Positions 42,701 through 51,789 of a stretch of 64,000 nucleotides of DNA are shown here, piece by piece. The DNA is from Betaproteobacteria bacterium (GTDB lineage: Bacteria; Pseudomonadota; Gammaproteobacteria; Burkholderiales; Eutrophovitaceae). The first letter of the stretch is position 1; each line of letters begins with the position of its first letter. Position numbers and translations under genes: made by a program. The stretch is from positions 2,048,451-2,112,450 of the forward strand of contig CP070643.1 of assembly GCA_020354125.1 (NCBI GenBank), read 5' to 3'. A model generated the notes under the pieces. It was not told the DNA's origin and did no database searches. It worked only from the letters and a program-made list of their open reading frames with translations.

Positions 42701-44920
42701 TCAAGCGCCCGGATGCCGACCAGCGGCCCGCGCGGTGCTGTCGGCATTGTCTTCCTGAAGTGCCGTGATTGAGCGCCCGGCGGCGGCTGAAAGAAGTCGG
42801 CCGTAAGTGTCGTCCTCGGCCAGTGATTTGAGCGAGACATAGTCTGTCTTCCCGTTCGACAGTAACGGGATTTCAGGCAGTGCCACCAGCTTGCGCGCCA
42901 CCGCCAGCTCGGGTGCACCACTGGCGCGGGCTGCCTCTGCCAGTTCAGCTCTGGTGAGCGTGGCATCGGTCGTGAAAAGCAGTGTCGTCTCGGTGCCATG
43001 CTTCTGCAGCAACGCGATGGCGGCATGATGATGACCGGGCGAGGCAGCGCTTGCGACCTTTTCCATCACATCGAGAGACACCATCTCCCCCGCCACTTTG
43101 GTAAAGCGTTTGGTGCGACCGAGGATCGTAACCAGGCCGTCATCGTCGACATCGACCACATCACCGGTGTCGTACCAACCTACTCCGATCGCCGAGCGTG
43201 GCCCTTCAATAACGCCTGGACGGGTGACCCGATAGTAGCCCAGCATCAGGTTGGGAGCCCTGATGTGCAGCACACCGCCACGATTGATTCCTTCGACACG
43301 CTGAATCTGATGTTCGACTCCCGGCAGAAAGCGTCCAACGTGACCGAGACGATGTGTGTCATTGGTGGCCAGGCTAACGACTGGAGCCGCTTCAGTTGTG
43401 CCGTAACCCTCGTAAATTCGTAGGCCGAACTTGTTCAGCCACGTCAGTGCAACGTCATCAGACAGTTTCTCTCCACCCGCGATGACGTAGCGCAGCTTGC
43501 GAAAGTCCATCGGCTCGGCGTTCTGTGCGTAATAGGAGAGGAACGTACTGGTGCCGTACAGCACCGTGCAATCGCGCCGATACACGAGTTCAGGTATTGC
43601 GCGGTACTTTAGCGGTGACACATACAGGAACATCGGTGTGCCAGTCACCAGTGACAGGATCAACCCGGCGGTAAAGCTGTATGCGTGGTACATCGGCAAA
43701 GGATTGAAGATCTTGTCCCGCGGCGAAAAATCGAATACCGAACGTATCTGCGCAACGTTCGAGATAACCGCCTCGTGCGACAGGACGACTCCCTTGGGTC
43801 GATCTTCCGATCCAGACGTGAACAACACAACCGACGGATCCGACATCGCTGGTTTCGCCATAACCTTGCGCGGGAACCACAACGCAAACGTCATTAACCA
43901 GAGCTTGTCGAGCAGACCCAGCTCGCCACGAATGTCTTCAAGATAAATGATTCGGTAGTCGCCGAGCACTTCAAGCAACGGCTCGAGTTGCGCGCGGGCA
44001 ATGAATTTTGAAGACGTGATGACAGTGCGAACGCCGGCAGCAATAGCGGCGCTTTTCACCGCGGCCGAGCCCGCTGTGAAATTGAATATGGCGGGCACTC
44101 TGCCGGCCGCCGCAAGACCAAGCACAGCACACACCGACGGGATGACGTTAGGCAATAACATGCCAACGTTCTCCCCGCTCCTCGTGTAGCGGCGAATCCA
44201 GCGCGAAATCACCAGACTGCCCTTCAGCACCGTACCGTAGGTTCTTACCTGCTCGTCCTGGTCCTCGATCATTTCGCGCGAGCGGCCATATCTGGCAATC
44301 GCGTCGAGGAAGGACTCGAAAACGGATTTGCGGCCGAACGCAGCGACGCGTACCCGCTGCATGATTGCTTCGAGCTGGCGGACAGCACGCTGGCGGCGGC
44401 GCCCGCCCGCCTGTGCGCTTTCGATCCTTGTCGATGGCAGCACCCGCAGCGTGACGCCACGCCGGGTTCTTCGAGACCCGGAAGCGCCCGGCTCAATCGA
44501 CGCGCTCGAGATAGCGACTGGAATAATCGAGGCGCCGCTGTTGATCGCCGCCAGAGCAGGAACCGGATACACCTTCAACACGCTCTGTCCATCATTCACT
44601 CTCCCCTCCGGAAAAGTGACGACCGGTCGCCCTTGCCGCAGCAAGCGTGTCAGCCGCTTAAGAATGAGCGGATTGTTCACATCGAGAACAATGTGATCGA
44701 CCAGACGCAACAGGATGCGCTCGACAACACCGTGTGTCGCACCTGGCGGCATGACAACCAGTGGTCGGCACGGCAAGTACAAACCGAGCAACAGACCGGC
44801 AACACGGGACGGAATGTTCGCAACGACCAGGACGCGCCGCTCCTGTTCGCACTGCTCATCGTCGCCAACAATGCGCACGGCAAGCAACCAGCCAATCGTC
44901 CACTTGAGAAAAGACTTCAC
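42701..44920 (-). CDS. aas: Aas-like acyltransferase/acyl-ACP synthetase fusion, acyltransferase motif missing
   Basis: 739 residues in two parts. Residues ~30-190 correspond to the PlsC-type acyltransferase of Aas: LLLGLYLPCRPLVV and TFPEGRVND (residues 103-107 FPEGR) match, but the catalytic HX4D of Aas (NHVSFID) reads NIPSRVA at residues 35-41. The rest is an AMP-forming synthetase: VVLFTSGSEDRPKGVVLSH, YEGYGTTEAAPVVS, GWYDTGDVVDVDDDG and a late LSNGKTDYVSLK with the catalytic Lys. Aas reacylates lysophosphatidylethanolamine; here the synthetase half looks intact but the transferase half does not. Confidence 0.8.
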   Translation of the reverse strand: MKSFLKWTIGWLLAVRIVGDDEQCEQERRVLVVANIPSRVAGLLLGLYLPCRPLVVMPPGATHGVVERILLRLVDHIVLDVNNPLILKRLTRLLRQGRPVVTFPEGRVNDGQSVLKVYPVPALAAINSGASIIPVAISSASIEPGASGSRRTRRGVTLRVLPSTRIESAQAGGRRRQRAVRQLEAIMQRVRVAAFGRKSVFESFLDAIARYGRSREMIEDQDEQVRTYGTVLKGSLVISRWIRRYTRSGENVGMLLPNVIPSVCAVLGLAAAGRVPAIFNFTAGSAAVKSAAIAAGVRTVITSSKFIARAQLEPLLEVLGDYRIIYLEDIRGELGLLDKLWLMTFALWFPRKVMAKPAMSDPSVVLFTSGSEDRPKGVVLSHEAVISNVAQIRSVFDFSPRDKIFNPLPMYHAYSFTAGLILSLVTGTPMFLYVSPLKYRAIPELVYRRDCTVLYGTSTFLSYYAQNAEPMDFRKLRYVIAGGEKLSDDVALTWLNKFGLRIYEGYGTTEAAPVVSLATNDTHRLGHVGRFLPGVEHQIQRVEGINRGGVLHIRAPNLMLGYYRVTRPGVIEGPRSAIGVGWYDTGDVVDVDDDGLVTILGRTKRFTKVAGEMVSLDVMEKVASAASPGHHHAAIALLQKHGTETTLLFTTDATLTRAELAEAARASGAPELAVARKLVALPEIPLLSNGKTDYVSLKSLAEDDTYGRLLSAAAGRSITALQEDNADSTARAAGRHPGA

Positions 44921-45081
44921 GGCAAATCCCCAAAACCGCGCCTGACACGACGTGTGTGTTGATTGTCCTCGCCCTGTTCACAACAAGTCAATGCACGAAA
45001 CGTGAGTGTCCACTTCCGTGTCGATCAGCGACGTCGGCAAGCGTATTGTGTTGCTTACCTGAACGGTTAATGAGGCAGGCC

Positions 45082-45171
45082 ATGACGAGACTACCAAAGC
45101 TATCCGAACTTATTCGTAAACTTCTTAAAAATCGAAAAATTTCAATTGCTTATATATCCAAATTAAAATAA
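45082..45171 (+). CDS. Possible 29-residue basic peptide upstream of the DSF synthase gene
   Basis: An ATG after AGGCAGG opens MTRLPKLSELIRKLLKNRKI and continues to SIAYISKLK and a stop. The peptide is strongly basic and could form an amphipathic helix. It lies in a tract richer in A+T than its surroundings (about 45110-45190). It may equally be promoter DNA for the next gene. Too short to be sure it is translated. Confidence 0.25.
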   Translation: MTRLPKLSELIRKLLKNRKISIAYISKLK

Positions 45172-45258
45172 ACCTGACTTAAACTAGTTCGCCTAGAAAC
45201 CTGTCGCGAAGCCTGCTGCGCAACACAGCTGCCCGAGTATTACTTTTCAAAGAGGGAT

Positions 45259-46215
45259 ATGAACATGGACATCCAGGTGCCCCAGCCAATACAAAGTCTG
45301 TCGGCGTCAGCCGACGAACAGCTTCCACCAACGTTACGCTCACCGGGCGCCGAGCGACCGGTGGAGTTTTTTTTCTCGAACCAGCTTTCAGCTTTCATGG
45401 ACGCCGAATTAAGAGCTGTGTGGTTACGCTGGAACCCGACACCGAGGCCCAATTTCAATCCGTTGCTTCTGCAGGATCTGAGCCGCTATTGCCACTTTCT
45501 GGCGCATAGCGAAGGCCGTATCGAAACAGATGAGGGTCCGCGAGAATTCGATTACGCCGTTCTTGCTTCCCGGGTGAAGGGCGTATTCAATCTCGGTGGT
45601 GATCTGAATCTGTTCATGCAACTGATCGAATCGCAAGATTACGCGTCGCTGCTGAACTACGGACGAGCCTGCATCAACGTTCTATATCGCAACTACAACT
45701 CGCACGGATTGCCGATCACAACCATCTCGTTGGTACAAGGAGAATGCCTCGGCGGCGGCTTCGAGGCGGCCTTATCGAGCGATGTGCTGATCGCGGAACG
45801 AAGCGCTCGATTCGGCTTCCCGGAGATTGTCTTCAATCTGTTTCCAGGCATGGGGGCGTACTCTTTTCTCGAACGCAAGATCGGGCGCCGTGAAACGGAA
45901 ACGTTGATTTCAAGTGGTAAAACCTACTCAGCCGATGATATGCTCAGCCTTGGGGTTGTGGACATCATCGCAGAAGACGGAAAAGGCGAGGGCGAAGTGG
46001 CCACTTACATTCAGTCTCGACGACGCAGTCGGAATGGCCTTGTCGGCATGGCCGCTGCAAGACGCTGCGTTCACAAGCTTGACTACGAAGAATTGAATAA
46101 TGTTGTCGAGTCGTGGGTCGATACTGCGCTACGCCTGTCTCCTCGCGATCTGAAGTTGATGCAAAGGATCGTGTCGCGTCAAAACGAGCTTCTTGCAAAA
46201 GGTGATCTGCACTGA
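45259..46215 (+). CDS. rpfF: RpfF-like crotonase, probable diffusible signal factor (DSF) synthase
   Basis: 318 residues with GAGGGAT before the ATG. It carries the RpfF pattern rather than that of catabolic crotonases: VFNLGGDLNLFMQLIES, ISLVQGECLGGGFEAALSSD, FPEIVFNLFPGMGAYSFLER, YSADDMLSLGVVD and ESWVDTALRLSPRDLKLMQR. Glu169 (GGGFE) and Glu189 (FPEI) lie 20 residues apart, as do the catalytic Glu141 and Glu161 of Xanthomonas RpfF. Such enzymes make cis-2-unsaturated fatty acid signals from acyl-ACP. An N-terminal extension of ~40 residues is unlike Xanthomonas. Its stop shares a base with the start of the next gene (TGATG), tying synthesis to the adjacent probable receptor. Confidence 0.85.
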   Translation: MNMDIQVPQPIQSLSASADEQLPPTLRSPGAERPVEFFFSNQLSAFMDAELRAVWLRWNPTPRPNFNPLLLQDLSRYCHFLAHSEGRIETDEGPREFDYAVLASRVKGVFNLGGDLNLFMQLIESQDYASLLNYGRACINVLYRNYNSHGLPITTISLVQGECLGGGFEAALSSDVLIAERSARFGFPEIVFNLFPGMGAYSFLERKIGRRETETLISSGKTYSADDMLSLGVVDIIAEDGKGEGEVATYIQSRRRSRNGLVGMAAARRCVHKLDYEELNNVVESWVDTALRLSPRDLKLMQRIVSRQNELLAKGDLH

Positions 46216-48269
46216 TGAATTCGTTACCAATCGACCCATCGATACCGCCGCGGCGCCCCCGCACCAGACAGCAGGGAGCGGCTCTCGGCCCGCCCGAGTA
46301 CACAATCCAGGAAGCCGCCGCAAAGCTGGGTATTGCAGAACAGAAGCTGCGGCGCTGGGACGCACAGGGGGTGCTGGTTGCCAGGCGCACCGAGGGTGGC
46401 CACCGTCGCTATGCCCGCGAGATCGTCGATGGACTGGCAGGCAGCGTCAATGTCGATTTCCAGAAACAGGGCTCAGAAAACGACGAACTCGCACGGGCGC
46501 GCCAGGATATCAAGGAAAAGCGTCGCATCATTCAGCTGCTGATCGAAAGCGAATCGCGTTATCGGGATCTGGTTGAAACATCCCACGACTTGATATGGAC
46601 GACCGATGCCGTCGGCCGCTTTACCTATCTGAATAACGGCACTGTCGATATTTTTGGTTTGGAGCCCAACGCGCTGATCGGCAGATGCTTCTTCGATTTC
46701 GAGGCAAGACCTTCACATGTTTCCAACCGGCGATTCTTGTCGACATTGCGCAAGGATGGTGAGGTCAAGGATTACCTGACCCATCTGATCGCCGCCGATG
46801 GCAGCGACCGCTGGGTCGGAATCAACGCCCGTGTCTGGTATGACAACGGACGTATCATCGGCCTGCGTGGCACGGCACGAAATGTCACCGAACAACACCG
46901 TGCGGCGCTGCAGATCGAGCACCTCGCCACTCATGATGCGCTCACCGGCTTGCCCAATCAGGTCAGTTTGATGCGCGCCGTCGAGGAAGCGTTGGCTGAT
47001 GGCGAATTCGGCGCCCTGCTACGCATCGATATAGACCGTTTCAGACGCTTCAATGAAGACTATGGACATCGCACCGGCGACCAGCTATTGATTGCAGTCG
47101 CCGGTATTCTGCGCAATCTTGTCACCGATAAGGACGCTACCGTCTATCGGGAGAACGGCGATCAGTTCGCCGTAAACCTGACTGAGGCCACCAGCCAGGA
47201 TGCCGAGTCTTTCGCCGAGGCGGCATTACACGCATTGCGGCAGTTCACGCCGAAGCTGGAGAGATCTCCGGCGCTGGTACGGATCACCGGCTCTATCGGG
47301 ATCGCCATGTATCCGTCGCAGGCAGGCGAGATTGCATCACTGCTCGACAACGTAGAACACGCGGTAACCGAAGCACAGGCCAATGGTGGTGATGGCTTCG
47401 TCACGTACAAGCTGGGGCCAGCCGAGGCGGAGACACTGGAACGGCTTGCCTACTGGAAGCAGGAACTTCGCGGTGCGCTCGACGAAGACCGGCTGGTGCT
47501 CTATGCCCAGGATATGATCAGCCTGACAGCGTCCGGTGCCCGGCACAAAGAGCTTCTCGCGCGCATTGTCAGTCGCAACGGCGAGATCATCGAACCGCGC
47601 CAGTTTATCGGCGTCGCCGATTCGATCGGCCTCGCCCAGGAAATCGATCTTCGTGTGACTGAGAAAGTCATGGAGTTCCTTGGCAAGGATAACGGCGCAG
47701 CGGACAATGTTCGTTACTTTGTCAATCTGTCACGCAGCAGTGTTCTGGATCCATCCTGGCATCCACGATTGCATGCAGCATTGTCTGCTGCGTCGTTCGA
47801 CACCGGCCGCCTCGTTTTCGAGATCTCCGAAGCGACGGCAATGTCCAACATCGAAATGGCAAAGAAAGTCATTGGATTGCTGAAAGATGCCGGCTGCGGC
47901 TGCGCGCTGGACAATTTCGGCACCGGATTTAGCTCGATGTACTACCTCAAGCAGTTTGACGTCGACTATCTCAAAGTCGATGGCACGGTGGTACGTGAGC
48001 TGGCGAACGACGAGGCAAGCCGCCTGTTCATTCGGGCCCTGTGTGATGTGACGAGAGGTCTCGGCAAGGAAGTGATTGCCGAGAAAGTCGAATCACCGAA
48101 TGTGCTGGCCGAATTGCAAGCGCTTGGTATCGAATATGCACAGGGCCACTATATAGCGCGACCCAGTCCTTTCATCACGCTTGAGGGCAGCGCCACGATA
48201 GTCAAAGACGATGACGTAGCGACTGACGGCGATTCACCAACCGCCGTTCAGGATGCGGTCGAACCATAA
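46215..48269 (+). CDS. MerR-HTH, PAS, degenerate GGDEF-EAL regulator, probable DSF/c-di-GMP receptor
   Basis: 684 residues. MerR-type HTH at ~29-74 (YTIQEAAAKLGIAEQKLRRW, GGHRRYAREIVDGL), a coiled coil to ~112, PAS at ~116-228, GGDEF at ~235-395 and EAL at ~420-655. GGDEF reads NGDQF (314-318). In EAL the motif reads KEL (445-447) and DDFGTG reads DNFGTG (566-571), so cyclase and phosphodiesterase activities are probably lost while FEISEA, LKVDGTVV and IAEKVES remain. It could sense a ligand through PAS and c-di-GMP through EAL and act on DNA by its HTH. It is coupled to rpfF, as RpfR is in Burkholderia, but RpfR has no MerR domain. Its last 36 bases overlap the convergent nudF. Confidence 0.85.
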   Translation: MNSLPIDPSIPPRRPRTRQQGAALGPPEYTIQEAAAKLGIAEQKLRRWDAQGVLVARRTEGGHRRYAREIVDGLAGSVNVDFQKQGSENDELARARQDIKEKRRIIQLLIESESRYRDLVETSHDLIWTTDAVGRFTYLNNGTVDIFGLEPNALIGRCFFDFEARPSHVSNRRFLSTLRKDGEVKDYLTHLIAADGSDRWVGINARVWYDNGRIIGLRGTARNVTEQHRAALQIEHLATHDALTGLPNQVSLMRAVEEALADGEFGALLRIDIDRFRRFNEDYGHRTGDQLLIAVAGILRNLVTDKDATVYRENGDQFAVNLTEATSQDAESFAEAALHALRQFTPKLERSPALVRITGSIGIAMYPSQAGEIASLLDNVEHAVTEAQANGGDGFVTYKLGPAEAETLERLAYWKQELRGALDEDRLVLYAQDMISLTASGARHKELLARIVSRNGEIIEPRQFIGVADSIGLAQEIDLRVTEKVMEFLGKDNGAADNVRYFVNLSRSSVLDPSWHPRLHAALSAASFDTGRLVFEISEATAMSNIEMAKKVIGLLKDAGCGCALDNFGTGFSSMYYLKQFDVDYLKVDGTVVRELANDEASRLFIRALCDVTRGLGKEVIAEKVESPNVLAELQALGIEYAQGHYIARPSPFITLEGSATIVKDDDVATDGDSPTAVQDAVEP

Positions 48270-48782
48270 CAGACCAAGCATCGTTTTCGAGTCACGTATT
48301 GTTCCGTTGCGCACCCACTCGAGTGCCTCCGGCAGCGGGAGTCGCAGCGTTTCAAGGAATTCACCCTCATCGAGCGACGCACCACGGTAGCTCAGATCGC
48401 GCGCAAGAAAGCATTCGATATGTTCATTGGCGTAGCCAATGCACGGCATCATGGTGCAAACGGTAGTCCATTGCGCGGCAACATAGCCGGTTTCTTCGAG
48501 CAATTCGCGCTTGGCCGTCTCGAGTGACGGTTCGTCGGGCTCGAGCTTGCCCGCCGGCAGTTCGTAGCAATGCTGGGACACCGCATAGCGATATTGCCGC
48601 TCCAACAACACCGAATTATCTTCAAAGACCGGCAAGATCAAGGCTGCGCCGGGGTGGACAATGTACTCGCGTCTGGCAGTCTTTCCGTCAGGCAGGAGCA
48701 CCTCGTCCTCGTGGACCTTGAGCATCCTGCCGGAATAGACGAGCTTCGAGCCTTTCTTGGTTTCTGTGAAATCGCCGCTCAT
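48234..48782 (-). CDS. nudF: ADP-ribose pyrophosphatase, Nudix (NudF-like)
   Basis: 182 residues with a complete Nudix box running from [11 protein letters not shown] to RELLEETGY (residues ~78-100). The array [13 protein letters not shown] and [19 protein letters not shown] matches ADP-ribose pyrophosphatases. It hydrolyses ADP-ribose and related nucleotide sugars. Its 3' end overlaps the convergent MerR-PAS-GGDEF-EAL gene by 36 bases. Its ATG overlaps the nuoN stop by four bases, so it is the last gene of the nuo transcript. Confidence 0.9.
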   Translation of the reverse strand: MSGDFTETKKGSKLVYSGRMLKVHEDEVLLPDGKTARREYIVHPGAALILPVFEDNSVLLERQYRYAVSQHCYELPAGKLEPDEPSLETAKRELLEETGYVAAQWTTVCTMMPCIGYANEHIECFLARDLSYRGASLDEGEFLETLRLPLPEALEWVRNGTIRDSKTMLGLLWFDRILNGGW

Positions 48783-50248
48783 GTCGCCACACGCAGTGAC
48801 ATGGTGACAGCCCTTTCGCAGACGGCGAGCAGGGCACCTGGCATCATGCCAAGCGCAAGCACAGCGATGCCGTTGGCAGACATCAACACACCGCTGTCGA
48901 CACCGACCTGCATCGCTTCACGCTGTGCCGGTTCATCAAAGTACATCAGTTTCACGACCCGCAAGTAATAGAACGCGCCGACCAGCGAGAACAGCACTGC
49001 GACCACAGCCAGCCACACATAGCCAATCGAAATCACCGCCTGCAGCACCGAGAGTTTTGCCCAGAACCCGACGGTGGGCGGGATTCCGGCCATTGAGAAC
49101 ATGATGATTAGCATGACAAATGCGTACCAGGGATGACGCTGATTGAGCCCCTTGAGATCCTCCAGTTCCTCCGCCTCATACCCCTTGCGGGACATCAGCA
49201 AAATCATGCCGAACGCGCCAAGTCCCATGATCACGTACACCGATACGTAGAACATTGCAGCGCTATAGCCCTCGGTGGTTCCCGATAGCACACCAAGCAG
49301 TAGAAAACCCATGTGGGAAATCGTCGAATAAGCCAGCAAACGTTTGAGATTCGTTTGCGCAATCGCAACGACATTGCCCAGAACCAGCGACGCGACCGAC
49401 AGAAGTACCAGCATCTGACGCCACTCGACAACCAGTTGTTCAGCACCCAGGGATTCGACCAGCAAGCGCACAATAAAGGCAAACGCCGCCAGCTTCGGCG
49501 CGGTGCCAATCATCAAGGTCACTGCAGTCGGTGCGCCATGGTAGACGTCCGGCACCCACATGTGGAACGGCACTGCGCCGAGCTTGAAGCCGATTCCGGC
49601 AACAATGAAAACCAGACCGAACTTGAGGATGGTCGAATTGGCATGGCCCGACTGCACGGCCGCGATCACATCACCAATGGCCAGCGATGCGGTCGCGCCA
49701 TAAACCATCGACATACCGTACAACAGCATGCCGGAGGCCAAAGCTCCGAGGACGAAGTACTTCATAGCCGCTTCCGTGCTTCGAGCAGAGTCGCGCGCCA
49801 GCGCCACCATTGCATACAGGCTCAGACTCAGCAGTTCCAGCCCAAGATAAAGAGCCAGGAAATGATTGGCGGAGATCATCACCATCATGCCGAGTGTGGC
49901 AAACAACGCGAGCACGAAATACTCGCCCCGGTACATTCCGCGCGGCTCGAGATACGAACGCGAATAGACTAGTCCGATTGCGACAGTCAGGCACACGCCA
50001 ACTTTCAGAACGCTGCTGAATGCGTCGCCGACAAACATGCCGCTGAAGGCATAGACCGGGGCTGAATCGATTCCTGCTGCTGTTAGCAACGCAGCTACTA
50101 CCAAAGTGATCTGCGTTAAACCATAGGTCAGGTATCTGCGTTCATCGGGAACAAACAGATCGACAACAAGAATCACGCAAATCGCAGCAAGCAGAAAGAT
50201 TTCTGCTGCGGCGGGAGCCAGATCCATGATAGAAAATTCCATGTTCAT
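48779..50248 (-). CDS. nuoN: NADH-quinone oxidoreductase subunit N
   Basis: 489-residue antiporter-like membrane subunit of complex I with about 14 spans. The proton-channel Lys and Glu residues are in the spans near [15 protein letters not shown] (residue 113) and [21 protein letters not shown]. Starts [10 protein letters not shown] (an ATG six bases later is possible). It follows nuoM and overlaps nudF by four bases. Confidence 0.95.
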   Translation of the reverse strand: MNMEFSIMDLAPAAAEIFLLAAICVILVVDLFVPDERRYLTYGLTQITLVVAALLTAAGIDSAPVYAFSGMFVGDAFSSVLKVGVCLTVAIGLVYSRSYLEPRGMYRGEYFVLALFATLGMMVMISANHFLALYLGLELLSLSLYAMVALARDSARSTEAAMKYFVLGALASGMLLYGMSMVYGATASLAIGDVIAAVQSGHANSTILKFGLVFIVAGIGFKLGAVPFHMWVPDVYHGAPTAVTLMIGTAPKLAAFAFIVRLLVESLGAEQLVVEWRQMLVLLSVASLVLGNVVAIAQTNLKRLLAYSTISHMGFLLLGVLSGTTEGYSAAMFYVSVYVIMGLGAFGMILLMSRKGYEAEELEDLKGLNQRHPWYAFVMLIIMFSMAGIPPTVGFWAKLSVLQAVISIGYVWLAVVAVLFSLVGAFYYLRVVKLMYFDEPAQREAMQVGVDSGVLMSANGIAVLALGMMPGALLAVCERAVTMSLRVAT

Positions 50249-50288
50249 TCCAGACTAGAGTCTATGCACCAACCTGCGCGATTCACGT

Positions 50289-51770
50289 TCACAGTTTTGT
50301 TACCGCGTATTGCTCGAGTAATGTGCTGACAGACACGTTCAGCACGTCGGTCAGGGGCTTGGGATAGATCCCGATGCAAAGCACAGCAATCGCCAGCACA
50401 CCAAGCACCAGAAACTCACGCCGATCGATATCAGAAAGCGCGGCTACCTTGTCGTTCGCCACAGCGCCGAACACAACCCGCTTGTACATCCAAAGCGTGT
50501 AGGCAGCACCGAAAACCAGAGTCGTCGCCGCGGCAAAGGTGTACCAGAAGTTGACACTCATGGTTCCCATAATGACGAAGAACTCACCGACGAAGCCACT
50601 GGTACCGGGCAGACCGGCATTGGCCATCGCGAACAACATGAAGAACGCAGCGAACACCGGCATGCGGTTCACCACGCCGCCATAGTCGGCGATCTGTCGC
50701 GAATGCAGGCGGTCGTAGAGCACGCCGACGCACAGGAACAAAGCCCCGGAAATGAAACCGTGGGAAACCATTTGAATCACTGCGCCCTGCAAACCGTGCG
50801 GGTTAAAGATGAATATCCCCAGCGTAACGAAGCCCATGTGCGCGATCGATGAATAGGCAATGAGCTTCTTCATGTCAGCCTGAACCAGTGCAACCAGCCC
50901 GATATAGACAACGGCAATCAGTGACAGCGCGATTACGAACGGCGCCAGATGCTGGCTCGCGTCTGGCACGATCGGCAGCGACAAACGAATAAAGCCATAG
51001 GCGCCAAGCTTCAACATGATGGCCGCCAATACCACTGAGCCACCGGTGGGGGCCTCAACGTGAGCGTCCGGCAGCCACGTATGTACCGGCCACATTGGAA
51101 CCTTCACGGCGAATGCAGCAAATAGTGCAACAAAGATCAAAATCTGCGCGGTAAGTGGTATCGGCAACACATAGTAGTCAAGCAGCGAAAAACTGCCGCC
51201 CGAGGCGTTATACAGATAGATCAGTGCAACCAGCGTAAGCAGGGAACCGAGCAACGTATACAGAAAGAACTTCAGCGCCGCGTAGACGCGATTGGGGCCG
51301 CCCCACACGCCGATAATGACGAACATCGGGATCAGCGTCGCCTCGAAGAACACATAGAACAACGCGGCATCGAGCGCACTGAACACGCCATTCATCATGC
51401 CCGACAGAATCAGAAACGAGGCCATGTACTGTGATACACGGGCTTGAATGACTTTCCAGCCGGCAATCACCACCAATACTGTGGTGAGGCAGTTGAGCAG
51501 AATAAGCAGCAGTGAGATACCGTCGATGCCAAGGTGGTAATTGATATTGAAGGTCTCAATCCACCGGTGAAATTCCTCGAACTGCATGTCGGCTTCCGTC
51601 CGGTCGAATCCAGTCCACAACGGCAGCGCAACCAGCAACCCCGCGATCGATCCGGCCAACGCCATCCAGCGCGCCAGCACGGCATTGCGATCGGAACCGG
51701 TAAACAGCACCAGGACACCGGCAATGATCGGCAACCAGATCACGGTGGACAGCGGAGCGAAGAGAGGCAT
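50289..51770 (-). CDS. nuoM: NADH-quinone oxidoreductase subunit M
   Basis: 493-residue antiporter-like membrane subunit of complex I. The segment FYVFFEATLIPMFVIIGVWGG (near residue 138) holds the essential Glu, and the broken-helix Lys region is near FAVKVPMWPVHTWLPDAH. About 14 spans, full length for the family. It lies between nuoL and nuoN with short gaps. Confidence 0.96.
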   Translation of the reverse strand: MPLFAPLSTVIWLPIIAGVLVLFTGSDRNAVLARWMALAGSIAGLLVALPLWTGFDRTEADMQFEEFHRWIETFNINYHLGIDGISLLLILLNCLTTVLVVIAGWKVIQARVSQYMASFLILSGMMNGVFSALDAALFYVFFEATLIPMFVIIGVWGGPNRVYAALKFFLYTLLGSLLTLVALIYLYNASGGSFSLLDYYVLPIPLTAQILIFVALFAAFAVKVPMWPVHTWLPDAHVEAPTGGSVVLAAIMLKLGAYGFIRLSLPIVPDASQHLAPFVIALSLIAVVYIGLVALVQADMKKLIAYSSIAHMGFVTLGIFIFNPHGLQGAVIQMVSHGFISGALFLCVGVLYDRLHSRQIADYGGVVNRMPVFAAFFMLFAMANAGLPGTSGFVGEFFVIMGTMSVNFWYTFAAATTLVFGAAYTLWMYKRVVFGAVANDKVAALSDIDRREFLVLGVLAIAVLCIGIYPKPLTDVLNVSVSTLLEQYAVTKL

Positions 51771-51789
51771 GCTTATTCCATCACTCCGT

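Noticed and set aside
46215..48269. An active diguanylate cyclase/phosphodiesterase
   Set aside because: The GGDEF, EAL and DDFGTG motifs are all altered at key residues, so an active enzyme is unlikely, although binding remains possible.
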